From assembly GCA_963770245.1 (NCBI GenBank), contig CAVYOX010000012.1:62001-126000 (forward strand): a stretch of DNA of 64,000 nucleotides. The letters are read 5' to 3'. Positions 36,566 to 45,876 of this stretch are shown in pieces. The position numbers and the translations under genes are program-made. The first letter of the stretch is position 1; the number at the start of each line of letters is the position of its first letter. Under the pieces are notes generated by a model that did no database searches, was not told the DNA's origin, and was given only the letters and a program-made list of their open reading frames with translations. The DNA comes from PALSA-270 sp963770245 (GTDB lineage: Bacteria; Acidobacteriota; Terriglobia; Terriglobales; Acidobacteriaceae).

Positions 36566-39121
36566 ATGGAGGCGCTTTATCACGCCGCGCTGGAGATTCC
36601 CAGCGAGGAGCGTGCCGCGTTGTTGGCGAAAGCCGATCCTGAGGTAAGGCGCGCGGTGGAAGCTTTGCTGGCACAAGGAGCCTCGGGCGAGGCAGTGCTG
36701 GATCGCCCTGCATGGGATCAGGCAAACAACTTGCTCGATTCGGTACGCACACAGTTTGTCCCGGGAGAACGATTCGGTTCATATCGCGTGGAAGCCAAAC
36801 TCGGCGCGGGCGGCATGGGCGACGTGTATCGAGCCAAGGACATCAAACTAGAGCGCGAAGTTGCAATCAAAGTACTCCCCTCGTCTGTTGCCCGGGACCC
36901 CCAGCGTCGCGTTAGGTTCGAGCGCGAGGCGAAGGTTCTGGCCGCGCTTAATCATCCGAACATTGCCCACATTTATGGTGTCGAGGAATGTGCGTTTGTC
37001 ATGGAACTGGTCGAAGGCGAAACCTTGCGAGGCCCTCTCGAGATCGGTACGGCAATCAACTATGCCAAACAGATCGCGGATGCGCTCGAAGCGGCGCATG
37101 ACAAAGGCATCGTCCATCGCGATTTGAAGCCGGCGAATATCATGATCACACCGCAGGGGGTGGTGAAAGTGCTCGACTTCGGATTGGCTGCAGTCACGCA
37201 ACCTTCCGGAGAAAACCCCGACCTCATGAATTCGCCGACGTTGACCGAGCCGGCAACAACACCGGGCATGATCATGGGCACAGCGGCATACATGAGTCCG
37301 GAGCAGGCCGCGGGCAAGCCAGTAGACAAGCGCGCAGACATCTGGTCATTCGGGGTTGTGCTCTGGGAGATGCTGACTGGCCATCGCCTCTTCCACGGCG
37401 AGACGCTCTCGCACACGCTCGCCGAAGTGCTGAACGGTACGATCGATTTCAACAAACTCCCGCCGACGACCCCGTCGACCATTCGCGAACTGATGAAGCG
37501 TTGTCTGGACCGCGACGTTAAGACGCGCCTGCGAGACATCGGTGAGGCACGCTTTCAACTTCAGCAATATTTGTCGAATCCAGCAGTAACACTACGGGGA
37601 GTGTCGGAACAATCACTCCCTGCGGCAATTCAAAAGTCTTTCGCTCGCCCCTATTGGGTCGCGGCCTTCGCCGTCCTGCTGGTCGCGTTGGCGGCGTGGG
37701 GCATTTGGTATTGGCGCTCCCCGGCAAAAGCTTCGCAGATCGAATCCATTGCCGTTCTGCCGCTCGACATCCGAAGCAGGGATCCCGATGCCGACTATAT
37801 CTCGGATGGAATTGCCGAAAGCATCAACAACAGCCTCGCGCGGCTGCCTGACCTTAAGGTCATCCCCAACAGTGTCGCTCTCCGTTATAAAGGGAAGGCA
37901 GCAGACTTCCAGAAAATTGGCGACGGCCTTGGAGTCCAGACCGTACTCTCCGGCCGTGTCGTGCAGCGCGGCGACGATCTTTCCATAGACATCGAACTCG
38001 ATGACGTTCGTCACGGAAAACAGCTCTGGGGCCAGCGATACACTCGCAAGTTGGCCGATCTCCTCATGGTGCAAAACGACATCGCGCGGGAGGTTTCGCA
38101 GCGCTTGCGCTCGCAACTTTCCGCCGCCGATCGTCAAAACCTGACGTTAGGTTCAACCTCCAATCCGGATGCCTATCGGCTTTACCTTAAAGGCGAGTAT
38201 TTCACCAGTAAATTCACGAAAGATGGCTTCGACAAAGGCATCGACTACCTCAACCAGGCCATCGCGCTCGATCCAAACTATGCTCAGGCTTATAGTGCCC
38301 TGGCGTGGAACTACATTAATCAAGACGACTGGTTTATAGTCCCCAGAGAAGCGGGGCCCAAAGCGCGGAGCCTGGCCAACAAGGCGATCGCGTTGGACGA
38401 AACCAACGCCGAGGCGCACGTCGTTCTTGCCATCGAGAACGATTGGTACGAGTGGGATTGGGCTGCCGCGGAACGAGAGTTCAAGCGAGCCCTTGAGCTG
38501 GATCCCGACAACGGCGACGCTCATGGGTACTATTCCTGGTTTCTGGCTTCGATGGGACGCAATGATCAGGCAATCGAGGAAGCTCGCCGGCTTCTTCAAA
38601 TGGATCCACTGGGAACGGGAGGCAACGGAAACCTCGGCTCGGTGTTCGTCTTCACCCACCAATGGGACCAAGCGATTGAGCAACTACGTTATGCCATTGA
38701 CCTTGATCCAAATTACTGGTTCGACTATTGCTTTCTTGGTCGCGCCTACGAGCAGAAAGGAAGACTCTCGGAGGCCATCGAAACATTTAAGCGCGGGCTG
38801 GCCCTGGAGGGGAATACGGAACTCTGGTCGGGGCTTGGGCATGCCTATGCGGTATCAGGAAACAAAGCCGACGCGCAAAAGACCAGGGACCATATGAAAG
38901 AAATGTCAACGCAGCGCTACGTCGCTCCCTACAACGTCGCCGTTATCTATGCCGGGCTGGGAGAGAAGGACGAGGCGTTCAACTGGCTTCATCGCGCTTA
39001 TGATGACCGCTCCTACACGCTGGTCGCTTACCTCAACACAGACACTCGTTTGGACAACCTTCGTTCCGATCCTCGATTTGATGAACTCCGGCGCCGTATC
39101 GCGCTGCCGGCTCTTCATTGA
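36566..39121 (+). CDS. Serine/threonine protein kinase with TolB-like and TPR domains
   Basis: An 851-residue membrane kinase. Homologues usually begin a few residues earlier (T-P-E-x-W), and that stretch is present in frame but only an ATT (36515) could start it; ATG 36566 is used here. After a helical leader, the PknB-type domain shows LGAGGMGDVYRAKD, Lys102, HRDLKPAN (Asp186) and DFG (204-206). A membrane helix (about 362-383) leads to a FlgO/TolB-N-like domain (IAVLPLDIRSRDPDADYISDG...) and TPR repeats (about 540-830). The extracytoplasmic half matches that of the winged-helix regulator at 12384, so the same sensor type feeds a kinase here and a DNA-binding domain there. Confidence 0.93.
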   Translation: MEALYHAALEIPSEERAALLAKADPEVRRAVEALLAQGASGEAVLDRPAWDQANNLLDSVRTQFVPGERFGSYRVEAKLGAGGMGDVYRAKDIKLEREVAIKVLPSSVARDPQRRVRFEREAKVLAALNHPNIAHIYGVEECAFVMELVEGETLRGPLEIGTAINYAKQIADALEAAHDKGIVHRDLKPANIMITPQGVVKVLDFGLAAVTQPSGENPDLMNSPTLTEPATTPGMIMGTAAYMSPEQAAGKPVDKRADIWSFGVVLWEMLTGHRLFHGETLSHTLAEVLNGTIDFNKLPPTTPSTIRELMKRCLDRDVKTRLRDIGEARFQLQQYLSNPAVTLRGVSEQSLPAAIQKSFARPYWVAAFAVLLVALAAWGIWYWRSPAKASQIESIAVLPLDIRSRDPDADYISDGIAESINNSLARLPDLKVIPNSVALRYKGKAADFQKIGDGLGVQTVLSGRVVQRGDDLSIDIELDDVRHGKQLWGQRYTRKLADLLMVQNDIAREVSQRLRSQLSAADRQNLTLGSTSNPDAYRLYLKGEYFTSKFTKDGFDKGIDYLNQAIALDPNYAQAYSALAWNYINQDDWFIVPREAGPKARSLANKAIALDETNAEAHVVLAIENDWYEWDWAAAEREFKRALELDPDNGDAHGYYSWFLASMGRNDQAIEEARRLLQMDPLGTGGNGNLGSVFVFTHQWDQAIEQLRYAIDLDPNYWFDYCFLGRAYEQKGRLSEAIETFKRGLALEGNTELWSGLGHAYAVSGNKADAQKTRDHMKEMSTQRYVAPYNVAVIYAGLGEKDEAFNWLHRAYDDRSYTLVAYLNTDTRLDNLRSDPRFDELRRRIALPALH

Positions 39122-39439
39122 GAGGCATCCACGCTTCCGCCACCGATGGAAAGCGGTCAAAAGACGGGAGCGTCAAGATTACTGCCTCGTCAGAGGAAGC
39201 TGTGGGTCACTGATACGTTCGAATGGTGTCGGGAAGCTCGGCTCGCGCAGCCGGCGAACCCGATGCCGGATCGTGAGGCTCGGCTTTTCTTCGTAGCCAG
39301 TTGCCTTTCGAACCAGTTTGCCCTCCCCGGTAAACACTATGCCGTTGATCGTGAGCTATCCCGCTGCAAGTGCCTCAACAAAGACCAGGCGCGACTGCCT
39401 GCCTAGCGTACCCTGCGATTCAGGTGCCTCAAGGGACTC
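39122..39439. other. Intergenic region without recognised content
   Basis: Lies between convergent genes; no clear hairpin terminator or gene fragment found. Confidence 0.45.
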
Positions 39440-40423
39440 TTAGTCTCGCCGAAACCAGTTCAATACACGCAACGCGCGCAGCGTGTTCCATCGGCTCGGG
39501 TGGCCCTGGCCCTGGTCCATCTTTACGAGCATCACGCCTGGATACCAAGCCTCAAGCGGCCACAGCCCATCGCGGTCGCGCTTCGACGCCACAAGCTCGA
39601 TCGCCGCACCCATCCGTTCATCGTACGCAACGCCCGCGCTTCGCATGTACTCAAGGCCCCTCAGCACGTCGTAGTGCCACCACGTCGGGAAGGCGAAGCG
39701 CGTCCACGCGGAGCCACCCTTGCGATCTCGTTCGATCACCTCGCCGGTCGACAGGCGGCGGAAGAGGCATCGCTCGAGAAGATACTCCTGCCCGCGGAGA
39801 CGGGCTTCGATCACCTCCGGACTGCCCCCACCGGCGTGTTCGTATGCGAGCAGGGCTTCGAGTACGCAGATTGTGGTATTGAACGACGATCGCGTCGAGC
39901 CATTGGCGGCCTCGCAGTTCCAGCCGCCGTCGGGCAGTTGTTCGGAGCGTAGTCGGGCGATAATACCCCGGACGTCTTGCCCGAAGTAGGCGCCGACCGC
40001 CCCGACTTGTCCGTTGATGCATGGCTCCAGCTCGCCATCAAAGAAGGCATTACCGTCACATTCCTTCGGGCCGCATCCCTTCCAACTGACTCGGTCGCGG
40101 ACGAGGTTTACCGCACGGCGTGCCTGGTCGTTTACCGGATCGAGACCCATGTCCCTCAACAGCATCAGGACGTGCATGGTCGAGTTCCACCCGCGGTTCC
40201 ACGCCGCACCACCCCACCGCCCGTCGGTCCCTTGGAGGGCAAGCAGCCTGGCGCCAGCACCTTCGCTAGCAACCCGTACGCGCTCGGCCGCGACGTCTTC
40301 TGCCGACGCGCCGATCAGGTCCCGCATCACTTGCCAGCGGATCGAAGGGTCAGAATCAAGCAGCCACTGTGTGACTTGCGCCTGCGTCTTCAGCTCTTGC
40401 GGCTTCGGTGGATCGATCGCCAT
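39440..40423 (-). CDS. Terpenoid-cyclase-fold (squalene cyclase-like) protein
   Basis: A 327-residue protein with alpha/alpha-barrel repeats of the prenyltransferase/squalene cyclase type: LLALQGTDGRWGGAAWNRGW, LRSEQLPDGGWNCEAANG, SKRDRDGLWPLEAW. The repeated Q-x-x-D/G-G-x-W signatures are the QW motifs. No DxDD cyclase acid motif is apparent, so it is probably not a true cyclase; similar soluble proteins are of unknown function. ATG 40423 was selected because AGGA lies 8 bases upstream; a TTG at 40447 is the alternative. Same strand as the following two secreted-protein genes. Confidence 0.75.
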   Translation of the reverse strand: MAIDPPKPQELKTQAQVTQWLLDSDPSIRWQVMRDLIGASAEDVAAERVRVASEGAGARLLALQGTDGRWGGAAWNRGWNSTMHVLMLLRDMGLDPVNDQARRAVNLVRDRVSWKGCGPKECDGNAFFDGELEPCINGQVGAVGAYFGQDVRGIIARLRSEQLPDGGWNCEAANGSTRSSFNTTICVLEALLAYEHAGGGSPEVIEARLRGQEYLLERCLFRRLSTGEVIERDRKGGSAWTRFAFPTWWHYDVLRGLEYMRSAGVAYDERMGAAIELVASKRDRDGLWPLEAWYPGVMLVKMDQGQGHPSRWNTLRALRVLNWFRRD

Positions 40424-40591
40424 CCGCTTGTCCTGCTTAAGATTCAATCACAGGATGATATGCGACACGATAGAACCTGCGAAGTCGCGCAGCGTTTACC
40501 GACCCTGCAGCTCCCCACCGTGGTCTGTTGCGGACTTACCAACTCAAATAGTGGATGATGAAGGGCCGTCACTCTTTGTGGACGGTTTGCG

Positions 40592-41362
40592 CTACCGAAT
40601 CGTCAGATTCGAAAAATAGGCCTCTGTATCGGAACCTGTCCAAAGCGCAATCTGGCCGTGCGAGGCGCCTAATTTCAGATCGTTGACAATCAGGCACGGC
40701 AGGTCAGCATCATTCACGTAGAGTTGCGCCTTGCTACCGGACACCACGACCTTGATCTTGGTCCATGCCTCTGGGTCGATGTCGACATAAGATTCGTAGA
40801 CGCCAGGGCTCTCCTGCCGCAAGCGGTTCCAGGGGAATTCGGGTTCGGACACATACTGAGCCGAGTGGTTGCGCCGGAGCTGGTCGTCGGCGCGCCCGTT
40901 GGTCATACGCAGATAGAACGCCTCATACCGGGATCCATGATCTTGCAGCCGGAACGCAACGCCGATAAATCCTCTCGTGCTTGGCTTGGCTCCCTGGCGC
41001 GGGAAACCCGCAATTTCGGCTTCAATGGTGCCGTCTTCGAAATCAGATCCCTTGATGATCGCGAGAACCTGGCCACCGCTCACCGTCCCGACCGGGCCGT
41101 CGTCGTTAACAAGCCGCAGGGCGCGGCGACCACGATAGTTGCCAACACCCGACTGAATTTTTACCGGGACCGCGCCTTTTTCGCTGATGCCGAGCACTTC
41201 AAGCCCGTTCATCGTATCCAACGGGAGCGTCGAAACCTGCATCTTGCCCTTGGGATCATCCCGCAAGCTTTCGGCGCCGCACGCTCGCACCGTCTTTGCC
41301 CCGATAAGCAATAGGCAAGCAAATATTGGAACAGCTACCAACTGGTGCTTTGATCCCCTCAT
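40592..41362 (-). CDS. Secreted concanavalin A-like (lectin/glucanase fold) protein
   Basis: A 256-residue exported protein with signal peptide VAVPIFACLLLIGAKTVRA. The mature domain has the jelly-roll pattern of DUF1080/LamG-like proteins: DFEDGTIEAEIAGFP, RGFIGVAFRLQDHGSRYEAF, YLRMTNGRADDQLRRNHSAQ, AWTKIKVVVSGSKAQLYVND, GQIALWTGSDTEAYFSNLTI. These domains bind or modify carbohydrate. No catalytic acidic pair can be assigned. It lies 29 bases downstream of the Tat esterase gene on the same strand, so the two may form an operon. Confidence 0.75.
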   Translation of the reverse strand: MRGSKHQLVAVPIFACLLLIGAKTVRACGAESLRDDPKGKMQVSTLPLDTMNGLEVLGISEKGAVPVKIQSGVGNYRGRRALRLVNDDGPVGTVSGGQVLAIIKGSDFEDGTIEAEIAGFPRQGAKPSTRGFIGVAFRLQDHGSRYEAFYLRMTNGRADDQLRRNHSAQYVSEPEFPWNRLRQESPGVYESYVDIDPEAWTKIKVVVSGSKAQLYVNDADLPCLIVNDLKLGASHGQIALWTGSDTEAYFSNLTIR

Positions 41363-41390
41363 TTTCTCGTCTCCCTGGCAGTTTTATGCG

Positions 41391-42296
41391 TCAACTACGG
41401 CGTTGAGAGGACACCCACTTTGGCAACTCGGGTTCAGTGAAAGCCAATCTGTTTGCGCCATCGTGATCCACGCCGGCGTACTCGGTGTAGATCGGGTGTC
41501 CGCCCGCTCTCCGTCTCGCCGCGATGCGGTCACGCGATGAAGACACGGGAACAACTTCGTCCGCATCTCCGTGAAAATCCCACAAAGGCGTAGCAGCAGA
41601 TCCAGTGCCATCATCGGGAGACTCGCCTCCACAGCAGATCACTGCAGCCGCGAAAAAGTTTGGCCGATTGGCCAATACATTCCACACGCCCGCGCCTCCC
41701 ATGGAATTTCCCGCGATATAAATACGGCGCTCATCGATATGAAACTCGCGACGCAATCCATCGACGATTTCCAGAGCCAATCGTGCGCCGTCTCCGAAAC
41801 CTGGAAGCTCCTTCGCAGGCTGTTGCGAAAAGTCGTATCGGATCCATCCCCGATCGGTCTGCGGCGCCACTACGTAGCAGGGGAACCGCTTCTGAATTTC
41901 CGGAAGCAGCCACACCCTCGTGCCGAACCTGTTGCCGAGACTTAGCTGCTTCAGGTTGTCGTCGCCCAGTCCGCCACTTCCGTGCAGATAAAGCATCAAT
42001 GGCGCTTTTCTGGTGGTCTCTGGGTGGAACAACCGATAGGGCATCACCCAGTCGCTCTTGTGCTCGCGCGCCTCGAACTTGTTCTGCAACCCTTCCGATC
42101 GCTTGAGAAACGCGTCAATCAGGGCCAACCTTTCCGTCGATTTGGGCGCTCCGGCCGCGAGTCTGGGAGTGGAATCGAGCTTGGTAGCGACGGCTTTCGG
42201 TGAGAGTACAAAATTGAGGCCCGTCTGGGTTGCCGCGTACCATGCTCCAGCCGATGCCGAGCCCAGTAGGCGAACCGCCTCTCGTCGAGTAATCAT
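41391..42296 (-). CDS. Tat-exported alpha/beta hydrolase (esterase/PHB-depolymerase-like)
   Basis: A 301-residue enzyme. The start at 42296 gives a twin-arginine signal (MITRREAVRLLGSASAGAW), so it is folded before export. The hydrolase core shows LMLYLHGSGGLGDDN (oxyanion strand), the nucleophile elbow GNSMGG, the acid in WDFHGDADEVVPV and the final VDHDGANR histidine. The pattern matches carboxylesterase-type phospholipase/feruloyl-esterase-like proteins. A longer frame begins at 42365 but would bury the Tat signal. Likely works on an ester in the periplasm next to the lectin-fold protein encoded downstream. Confidence 0.85.
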   Translation of the reverse strand: MITRREAVRLLGSASAGAWYAATQTGLNFVLSPKAVATKLDSTPRLAAGAPKSTERLALIDAFLKRSEGLQNKFEAREHKSDWVMPYRLFHPETTRKAPLMLYLHGSGGLGDDNLKQLSLGNRFGTRVWLLPEIQKRFPCYVVAPQTDRGWIRYDFSQQPAKELPGFGDGARLALEIVDGLRREFHIDERRIYIAGNSMGGAGVWNVLANRPNFFAAAVICCGGESPDDGTGSAATPLWDFHGDADEVVPVSSSRDRIAARRRAGGHPIYTEYAGVDHDGANRLAFTEPELPKWVSSQRRS

Positions 42297-42912
42297 CTGC
42301 GTCGTGACCCCGTTCCTGCTTGCGATTTGTCCGAAGAAACTCAAGGAGGTAGACGGTTTGGGCATAGAATCGATAGCAAAGGGGAAGCATCCCGAACATC
42401 TGGAATTGCTATGAGCTGCGTAGCGCTTGAGTAAATCGCCACGCGAAGGCGGTCACCCTCCGTTTGTCGGCCAGCCGAAACGATCCATAAACGGACAACC
42501 GGAAGTTATCGGTTCGTCCGTCGGATTAGTCACGACAAGCACCAGTGTGTCCACAAACGGAGTAGTTCCCGGTTGTTCCCCCCGCCCCACCGGGACCCGA
42601 CGCCAGGAACAAGTCCCCCCATCGATGAGTTCATGAGCCGGTGTCCGCACCAATCGGCCAAATGGTGCAATTTCGGCGGTGCCGGTGCGGATCGCATACC
42701 GATTCGTTGCACTTTAGATGAAAACCTCGTCACAGTATCGTGAACAGCGAAATGAGCGTACAATCTTCGCCGTTCTTGAAACCAAAGAAGATTCGTCCGT
42801 TGAAGGTTTTAACTGACTTGCACGCCCGTTCCTTCGGAGACCTGTTGCAAGACGCCTTGTTGCAATATTGCCGAAAAATTCACCACGGGAGCAGCCCCAA
42901 GAAAGGAATACC
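42297..42912. other. Intergenic region before the cupredoxin gene
   Basis: No gene or RNA recognised. Open frames on both strands show no family features. Confidence 0.45.
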
Positions 42913-43980
42913 ATGAAACGCATCTTGTTCTCACGCAGCGTGCTGTGGATGTTGGTAATGGGGGCCGTTGCCCTCGTCCCGCAGCTGGCGAAGGCCCAAG
43001 GAACCTGGAACTTATACGTGGGCGCGGAAAGCAAAGACGAGGGCAGGCAGGCAGACGCATTGCTGCCGAACGAGGTTTGGATTTGGGCAAATGACAGCAT
43101 CGTCTGGCACTGGCAGCCGAAGAACGAGCCGCATACGGTTACGTTGTTGCAGCAGCCTCCGGGGACGCCACCAGCCGGGTTTCGTCCGCCTCCGGGCGCT
43201 CCCTTGTTCGGCTGTCCAGCGGTGGGCACCAGCCCGGCCACTTACACCGGCGCGGCATGCGTAAACAGCGGCGTGCTGGCTGGCCAAACAAATTCCTTCA
43301 CCGTCAAATTCACCAATCCCGGCAACTATAAATTCGTCTGCCTGATCCACACCAACATGAACGGAACAGTCCACGTTCTCCAAAACACGGATTCAACGAA
43401 GCCGTTCTACGCCACGTCTCTTCCATACATTCAGGCAGACTATGACAAACAAGCCAAGGATGAGGCGCAAGACATACTCAACGACGCCGACAATCCAACC
43501 GAAGAGGTGAAGGATTTTCCTCGTTCCAAAAACGAGGTCCTGATGACCGGTGAAATGGTAGCAACGGGCGGAGGGCGGCAGTACTTAGCCATCGTCCGCT
43601 TTTTCCCGGAGACGATCTATATCCATGAGGGAGAAACTGTCGAATTTACGAATGTCGACCCAGCTGAGCCTCACACCGTGACATCGGGCACAACCGATAC
43701 CCTGGCCAACGATATGACGGTGGTCAACGCGAGCAAGAGTTCCGACGGGGCCCTTGCCAGCACCGTAAACACGGCCGGTGACTTCGGAAACGCCACGAAC
43801 ACCGCGGGTGTGAACTCCGGGTTCCTGCAAGCCTCGCCTGAAGATGCGGTCGGACGTGTGCAGGCGGCGCCGGGGATTACGCGTATTCGAATCACATTCA
43901 ATACTACCGGTACTTTCTATTACCATTGCGCGCTGCACGATGTGGACGGAATGCAGGGCAAGGTAGTGGTAAACCATTAA
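42913..43980 (+). CDS. Two-domain cupredoxin (blue copper protein)
   Basis: A 355-residue exported protein behind AAAGGA. Signal peptide LWMLVMGAVALVPQLAKAQ. Two plastocyanin-like domains each carry a full type 1 copper ligand set: His74, Cys143, His146, Met149 in the first (EPHTVTLL, FVCLIHTNMNG) and His253, Cys339, His342, Met347 in the second (EPHTVTSG, YYHCALHDVDGMQG). A charged linker (about 165-210) separates them. It should shuttle electrons in the periplasm. The SCO1 copper-chaperone gene begins 5 bases after the stop, so copper loading and electron transfer are encoded together. Confidence 0.92.
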   Translation: MKRILFSRSVLWMLVMGAVALVPQLAKAQGTWNLYVGAESKDEGRQADALLPNEVWIWANDSIVWHWQPKNEPHTVTLLQQPPGTPPAGFRPPPGAPLFGCPAVGTSPATYTGAACVNSGVLAGQTNSFTVKFTNPGNYKFVCLIHTNMNGTVHVLQNTDSTKPFYATSLPYIQADYDKQAKDEAQDILNDADNPTEEVKDFPRSKNEVLMTGEMVATGGGRQYLAIVRFFPETIYIHEGETVEFTNVDPAEPHTVTSGTTDTLANDMTVVNASKSSDGALASTVNTAGDFGNATNTAGVNSGFLQASPEDAVGRVQAAPGITRIRITFNTTGTFYYHCALHDVDGMQGKVVVNH

Positions 43981-43985
43981 GGTCC

Positions 43986-44636
43986 ATGAAGCTGCAATTG
44001 TTCGAGCTCCTCGCGATCCTAGCCATTCCGCTGGGGACGGTTCACGGTGCGTCGGCCCAGACTCCCAACGTGGGGTCTGGGCCGGCGCGCTCATCGCCCG
44101 CTTATCATGGTGGGTTGGTTTCTCCACTTCTGCCCAAGCCCAGATTTACTCTGACAGATACGTCAGGTGCTCCCTACGACTTTTTCGCGAAGACTCAGGG
44201 ATACGTCACACTTCTGTTTTTCGGGTACACCCATTGCCCGGATATGTGTCCGCTCCAGATGTATACGATCGCAGACGCCATCAAAAAGATACCTCCAGCT
44301 ACGGCGGATCAATTCAAAGTGGTTTTTGTGACCACCGATCCCGACCGGGACACGCCTCAAGTACTGCGGACATACCTCGATCGCTTTGACAAGCACTTCA
44401 TAGGACTCACGGGGAACCACGAGGCCATCGTCGCAGCCCAGATTGCGGCGAACCTCCCGGTGGCCAAGAAATCAGCAGTGCGCCCTGGTGGGGCTTACGA
44501 AGTAGGTCACGCGGCCTTTGTTCTGGCGTATACAAAAGACAATCTGGCCCACGTGATCTATCCGGTGGGTATGAAGCAACAAGATTGGGTGCACGATCTG
44601 CCGTATCTTGCCCAAGAGACATGGGCGAGCCGCTAA
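43986..44636 (+). CDS. SCO1/SenC family copper chaperone
   Basis: A 216-residue exported thioredoxin-fold protein (signal peptide LFELLAILAIPLGTVHGASA). The copper-binding site CPDMC (84-88) and the distal His175 (EVGHAAF) are present, as is the TTDPDRDTP loop. SCO proteins deliver copper to the CuA centre of cytochrome oxidase or to other copper proteins. No oxidase subunit lies nearby; the immediate upstream partner is the two-domain cupredoxin, 5 bases away, which may be its client (inference). Confidence 0.93.
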   Translation: MKLQLFELLAILAIPLGTVHGASAQTPNVGSGPARSSPAYHGGLVSPLLPKPRFTLTDTSGAPYDFFAKTQGYVTLLFFGYTHCPDMCPLQMYTIADAIKKIPPATADQFKVVFVTTDPDRDTPQVLRTYLDRFDKHFIGLTGNHEAIVAAQIAANLPVAKKSAVRPGGAYEVGHAAFVLAYTKDNLAHVIYPVGMKQQDWVHDLPYLAQETWASR

Positions 44637-44787
44637 AGTTGTAGGTGTTTGCCGTCAGCCTGCTTCACCACCAAGTGCGCATGTTGCATGGACGCGTTAA
44701 GGTGCCACGGCAAGATAGGTGTAAATCTTGTCACGAACAAGTCAAACGTTTCAGAGAAACGAGCCTTCGCAGCTCCCAATCGTTCTC

Positions 44788-44916
44788 CTACGGTGGCAGT
44801 CTGTTCGACTGTCGGAACATCCCTGATGTTAAATTGTGCCTGACCTCAGCGATCACCCAATAGCGGCCAGTGAGCATCACCTGAAAGCCGGCCAACGAGA
44901 GTAGCGTCCGGGACAT
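44788..44916 (-). pseudogene. Short coding relic
   Basis: A 42-codon frame starting MSRTLLSLAGFQVMLTGRYW then VIAEVRHNLTSG. It reads like the N-terminus of a real protein but no family is recognised; only low confidence. Confidence 0.25.
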
Positions 44917-44980
44917 TGATTCGCGCAGAGGCTTGTAGGCTCCGTGGGCCGGGGAAAACTGCTAGGAGACGCCGCCGCAG

Positions 44981-45348
44981 TCAGCGCCATGCCCATGCCA
45001 GTCGAGACCCCGGAGAAGCGGTGCTCATGAGAGGGGTTTCAATATATAGATTGCGATAGATCCAGCCATCTCCAGACGGGGCATGGCCCGTGTGCAACTC
45101 GCCGGGTGCTATCAGATTGCATGTGCCTTGGCGCTGCGTCGCGAAGCTCGCTGCGACAATCAAATGCGCCACGGCCTGCGTAATTGAGGCTAACCCGCGT
45201 AGAAGTCATGCATGTGTGGGGCAAAGGAATGCTCCACCCACCGGGCACTCATGACTTCAAGACCGTCCAATCCGAAACAACGAGAATATTCAGCGAAATC
45301 CGCTGTCTTCATTTCGCGAGAGGAAAGCATTGGGTTCTCGTCTTTCAT
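44981..45348 (-). pseudogene. AraC-family regulator, decayed N-terminal domain
   Basis: Three minus-strand frames together give the AraC arabinose-binding-type N-terminal domain. From ATG 45348: MKDENPMLSSREMKTADFAE, YSRCFGLDGLEVMSARWVEH, SFAPHMHDFYA; then, one frame on, VSLNYAGRGAFDCRSELRDA; then in the third frame GTCNLIAPGELHTGHAPSGD, GWIYRNLYIETPLM. The H-x-H-D-x-Y and I-A-P-G-E-L-H-T-G-H blocks are the cupin signature of AraC regulators. At least two frameshifts and loss of the DNA-binding half make it a dead gene. Confidence 0.75.
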
Positions 45349-45415
45349 CCGCGTCACCTTCGCCTAAACGAAGCGGTCAGCGCCTGGATGCAAAGATACC
45401 GCAAGACTGATCGGT

Positions 45416-45443
45416 GAGTCTTGGACAATATTGTCTAAGACTC
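45416..45443. promoter_or_regulatory. 28-base near-perfect palindrome
   Basis: The arms GAGTCTTGGACAAT (45416-45429) and ATTGTCTAAGACTC (45430-45443) pair throughout except one position (G/T). It lies 68 bases upstream of the decayed AraC gene start. Shape and length fit an operator for a dimeric repressor such as TetR. Confidence 0.55.
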
Positions 45444-45459
45444 GGTCGCCACCCGTAGA

Positions 45460-45876
45460 ATGGAAACGAATTGTGAACTCGCAAGAAAGAGGTCGATTCG
45501 CTCCTCAACCCCGTTCCGGCGACCATTTACGGCCAGCGCGGGAGCATCGAGTCACGATGTCACTGGGCCGGAATGGTACGGCGCCACGAGTCGGGTTACG
45601 GGGACTATCTCAAGCATCCAAAATGGCAGGCCTGATCCGCGCTACATCTCGACTTCGCACATTGAGCGAAGGAATTTGACTTTCAGGATGCAACTGCGGA
45701 GATTCACTCGCTTGACCAACGCTCATAGCCGGAAATTGAAAAATCTGAAGCACGCCGTCACTCTGTATAAGTGTTGGTACAATTTTGGCCGCGGCTGTTC
45801 GACTCTGCGCGTGACGCCCGCAATGGCCGCTGGTAGCAGCTCCCACATCCGGGACTTAGGAGAACAGATCGCATGA
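45460..45876 (+). mobile_element. IS1-like transposase C-terminal fragment
   Basis: The end of this frame reads NGRPDPRYISTSHIERRNLT, FRMQLRRFTRLTNAHSRKL, then WYNFGRG and TLRVTPAMAAG. The S-T-S-x-x-E-R-x-N-L-T-x-R-M and T-L-R-V-T-P-A-M-A-A-G blocks are typical of IS1-type DDE transposases. The first 45 codons are not family-like, so the intact part begins near 45590. The stop TGA overlaps the ATG of the next gene. Confidence 0.7.
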
